From positions 5,248,001 to 5,312,000 of the forward strand of contig NZ_CP092417.1 of NCBI RefSeq assembly GCF_023716865.1: a stretch of 64,000 bases of DNA, in the 5' to 3' direction. Position numbers and translations under genes: made by a program. The notes under the pieces were generated by a model. The model was not told where the DNA came from. It was given only the letters and a program-made list of their open reading frames with translations, and searched no databases. Origin of the DNA: Endozoicomonas sp. SCSIO W0465 (GTDB lineage Bacteria; Pseudomonadota; Gammaproteobacteria; Pseudomonadales; Endozoicomonadaceae). This document shows positions 63,056-64,000 of this stretch, piece by piece; within the stretch, counting starts at the first letter, position 1; the number at the start of each line of letters is the position of its first letter.

Positions 63056-63417
63056 AGTCCATACCCTGTTCAGAGGCTTATCGGTTTAATCCAGTGCAAT
63101 CCAGGTGTACTTCTGTGAAGGCTTCAGAAGGTCGTCATAACGGCTCCTGTTCTTATTTTGCAGGGGGGTGGGTGGGTGGTTGGAACCAAATGCACATTAA
63201 CGAAATGCAGTACTTGATTCAATACAGATTGTTTGAAATATTGTGCACACTATTTGCAATACTGTGCGCGAAAAAATAAAGGTAAGGGATATGTCGAAGC
63301 ACGCCCACAGCAATTGTCCATATAAGGCCACAAGACCACGAATATTGCCTCAGCCTGTCGAACAAGACATGACCGATAGTGACATCGTCATCAATCAGAA
63401 CGATAAAAAATGCGATT
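63056..63417. promoter_or_regulatory. Divergent promoter region of the polyamine genes
   Basis: It contains a guanine-run tract at 63163-63179 (GGGGGGTGGGTGGGTGG). Two direct half-sites, ATATTGTGCACAC and AATACTGTGCGCG, lie at about 63236-63272 and could be operators. Also present are AAGGTAAGGGAT and an ATG at 63291 that opens a short frame running into, but out of phase with, the synthetase gene. Confidence 0.45.
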
Positions 63418-64000
63418 ATGAAAAAGCTGGCCAGCTGGTTAAAAGAGCGAAAAATCACCGAAGTTGAAGCCGTTATCTCTGACTTTACCGGCATCGCCCG
63501 TGGCAAGATCATGCCCAGCAACAAATTTATTGCTGAGAAAGGGATACGCCTTCCGGAAAGTGTGCTGATTCAGGGGGTCACCGGCGATTACGTCGACGAT
63601 GAGATTTATAACGAACTGATGAGCCCGGCAGAGATCGATATGATTCTCAAGCCGGATGAGTCCGCTGTCCATATGGTGCCCTGGGCACTGGAGCCAACCG
63701 CACTGGTTATTCATGACTGCTATGACAAACAGGGCAATCTGATCAGCATCGCTCCCAGGACTGTGCTCAAAAATGTTCTGGCGCTATATGAAGCCAGAGG
63801 CTGGACGCCGGTTGTTGCGCCGGAGCTTGAATTTTATCTGACCAGGAGGACGGCCAATCCCGACCATCCCCTTCAGCCTCCCGTAGGCCGTTCGGGTCGC
63901 CCTGAATCCGGTCGACAGTCTTACAGTATTGATGCCGCCAATGAATATGACCCACTCTTTGAGGACGTCTATGACTGGTGTGAAGAACAGGGGCTGGATA
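63418..64000 (+). CDS. Gamma-glutamylpolyamine synthetase (glutamine-synthetase family), partial
   Basis: The first 194 residues of a GS-fold ligase that adds glutamate to putrescine or other polyamines, the first step of the glutamylated catabolic route. Matching blocks are ISDFTGIARGKIMPSNKF, VTGDYVDDEIYNELMSP, MILKPDESAVHMVPW, VVAPELEFYLTRR and SGRQSYSIDAANEYDPLFED, closest to pseudomonad PauA/Spu enzymes. It runs off the window at 64000. The ATG at 63418 has no ribosome site, whereas the out-of-phase ATG at 63291 has one. A one-base change in the A6 run at 63405-63410 would join them, so the true start or a frameshift is uncertain. Confidence 0.85.
   Translation, partial: MKKLASWLKERKITEVEAVISDFTGIARGKIMPSNKFIAEKGIRLPESVLIQGVTGDYVDDEIYNELMSPAEIDMILKPDESAVHMVPWALEPTALVIHDCYDKQGNLISIAPRTVLKNVLALYEARGWTPVVAPELEFYLTRRTANPDHPLQPPVGRSGRPESGRQSYSIDAANEYDPLFEDVYDWCEEQGLD

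Overview
The window reads as the chromosome of a marine gammaproteobacterium, most likely an animal symbiont close to Endozoicomonas (Oceanospirillales). This is inference: housekeeping genes and their order are pseudomonad/oceanospirillal, but between them lie many genes with eukaryote-like or effector-like features, plus recent insertion sequences and gene decay. No rRNA, tRNA or CRISPR array was seen.

Layout. 1-7.9 kb: endonuclease V (cut by the window edge), a CpxA/CpxR two-component pair with a terminator-like hairpin in its leader, and a divergent RND efflux operon with a CpxR box between them. 8-14.9 kb: a large unknown helical protein, an M32 carboxypeptidase broken by a 13-bp tandem duplication, an AI-2E-type permease broken by one stop codon, a Nudix hydrolase and a C39-like cysteine-protease candidate. 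14.9-21.4 kb: tldD, then a TetR regulator divergent from a second RND operon. 21.4-29.9 kb: a mobile/accessory block with a 191-bp MITE and a 1.7-kb ISNCY-like element sharing one 6-bp target, an ankyrin-SOCS-box protein, a self-interrupted and inverted IS66 pair, a 5'-truncated eukaryotic-type glutathione synthetase and a second cysteine-protease candidate. 30-42.9 kb: the yhdP-rng-maf-mreD-mreC-mreB cluster on the minus strand, split between maf and mreD by two plus-strand genes that share an N-terminus and upstream region but carry different kinase-like C-terminal domains. 43.5-46.8 kb: gatCAB. 47-50 kb: a putative type III secretion locus (unknown protein, CesT-like chaperone, overlapping lipase-like protein). 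50-58 kb: pagL, a YbaK-like deacylase, a pentapeptide-repeat potassium channel, DUF1499, an ArsC-like protein, dapD, an acyltransferase, a NYN-domain protein and rhlE. 58-61.6 kb: a protein ending in two PPAY motifs, then an aquaporin-arsM arsenic pair and cutA. 61.7-64 kb: divergent polyamine-catabolism genes (a puuB-like oxidase and a glutamylpolyamine synthetase cut by the window edge).

How it fits together. The conserved blocks do envelope maintenance (Cpx, RND pumps, Mre, YhdP, PagL), Asn/Gln-tRNA formation and lysine biosynthesis. The accessory genes between them look like tools for acting inside a eukaryotic host: a predicted Elongin/Cullin adaptor (SOCS box), WW-domain ligands (PPxY), kinase-like and lipase-like proteins with a dedicated chaperone, and papain-like proteases. 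In other gammaproteobacteria tldD usually follows yhdP; here about 13.5 kb of accessory DNA separates them. The strongest leads are the ankyrin-SOCS protein, the kinase-like pair with exchanged C-termini, the PPxY protein, a probable AUU start codon in mreC, and the cpxR leader.
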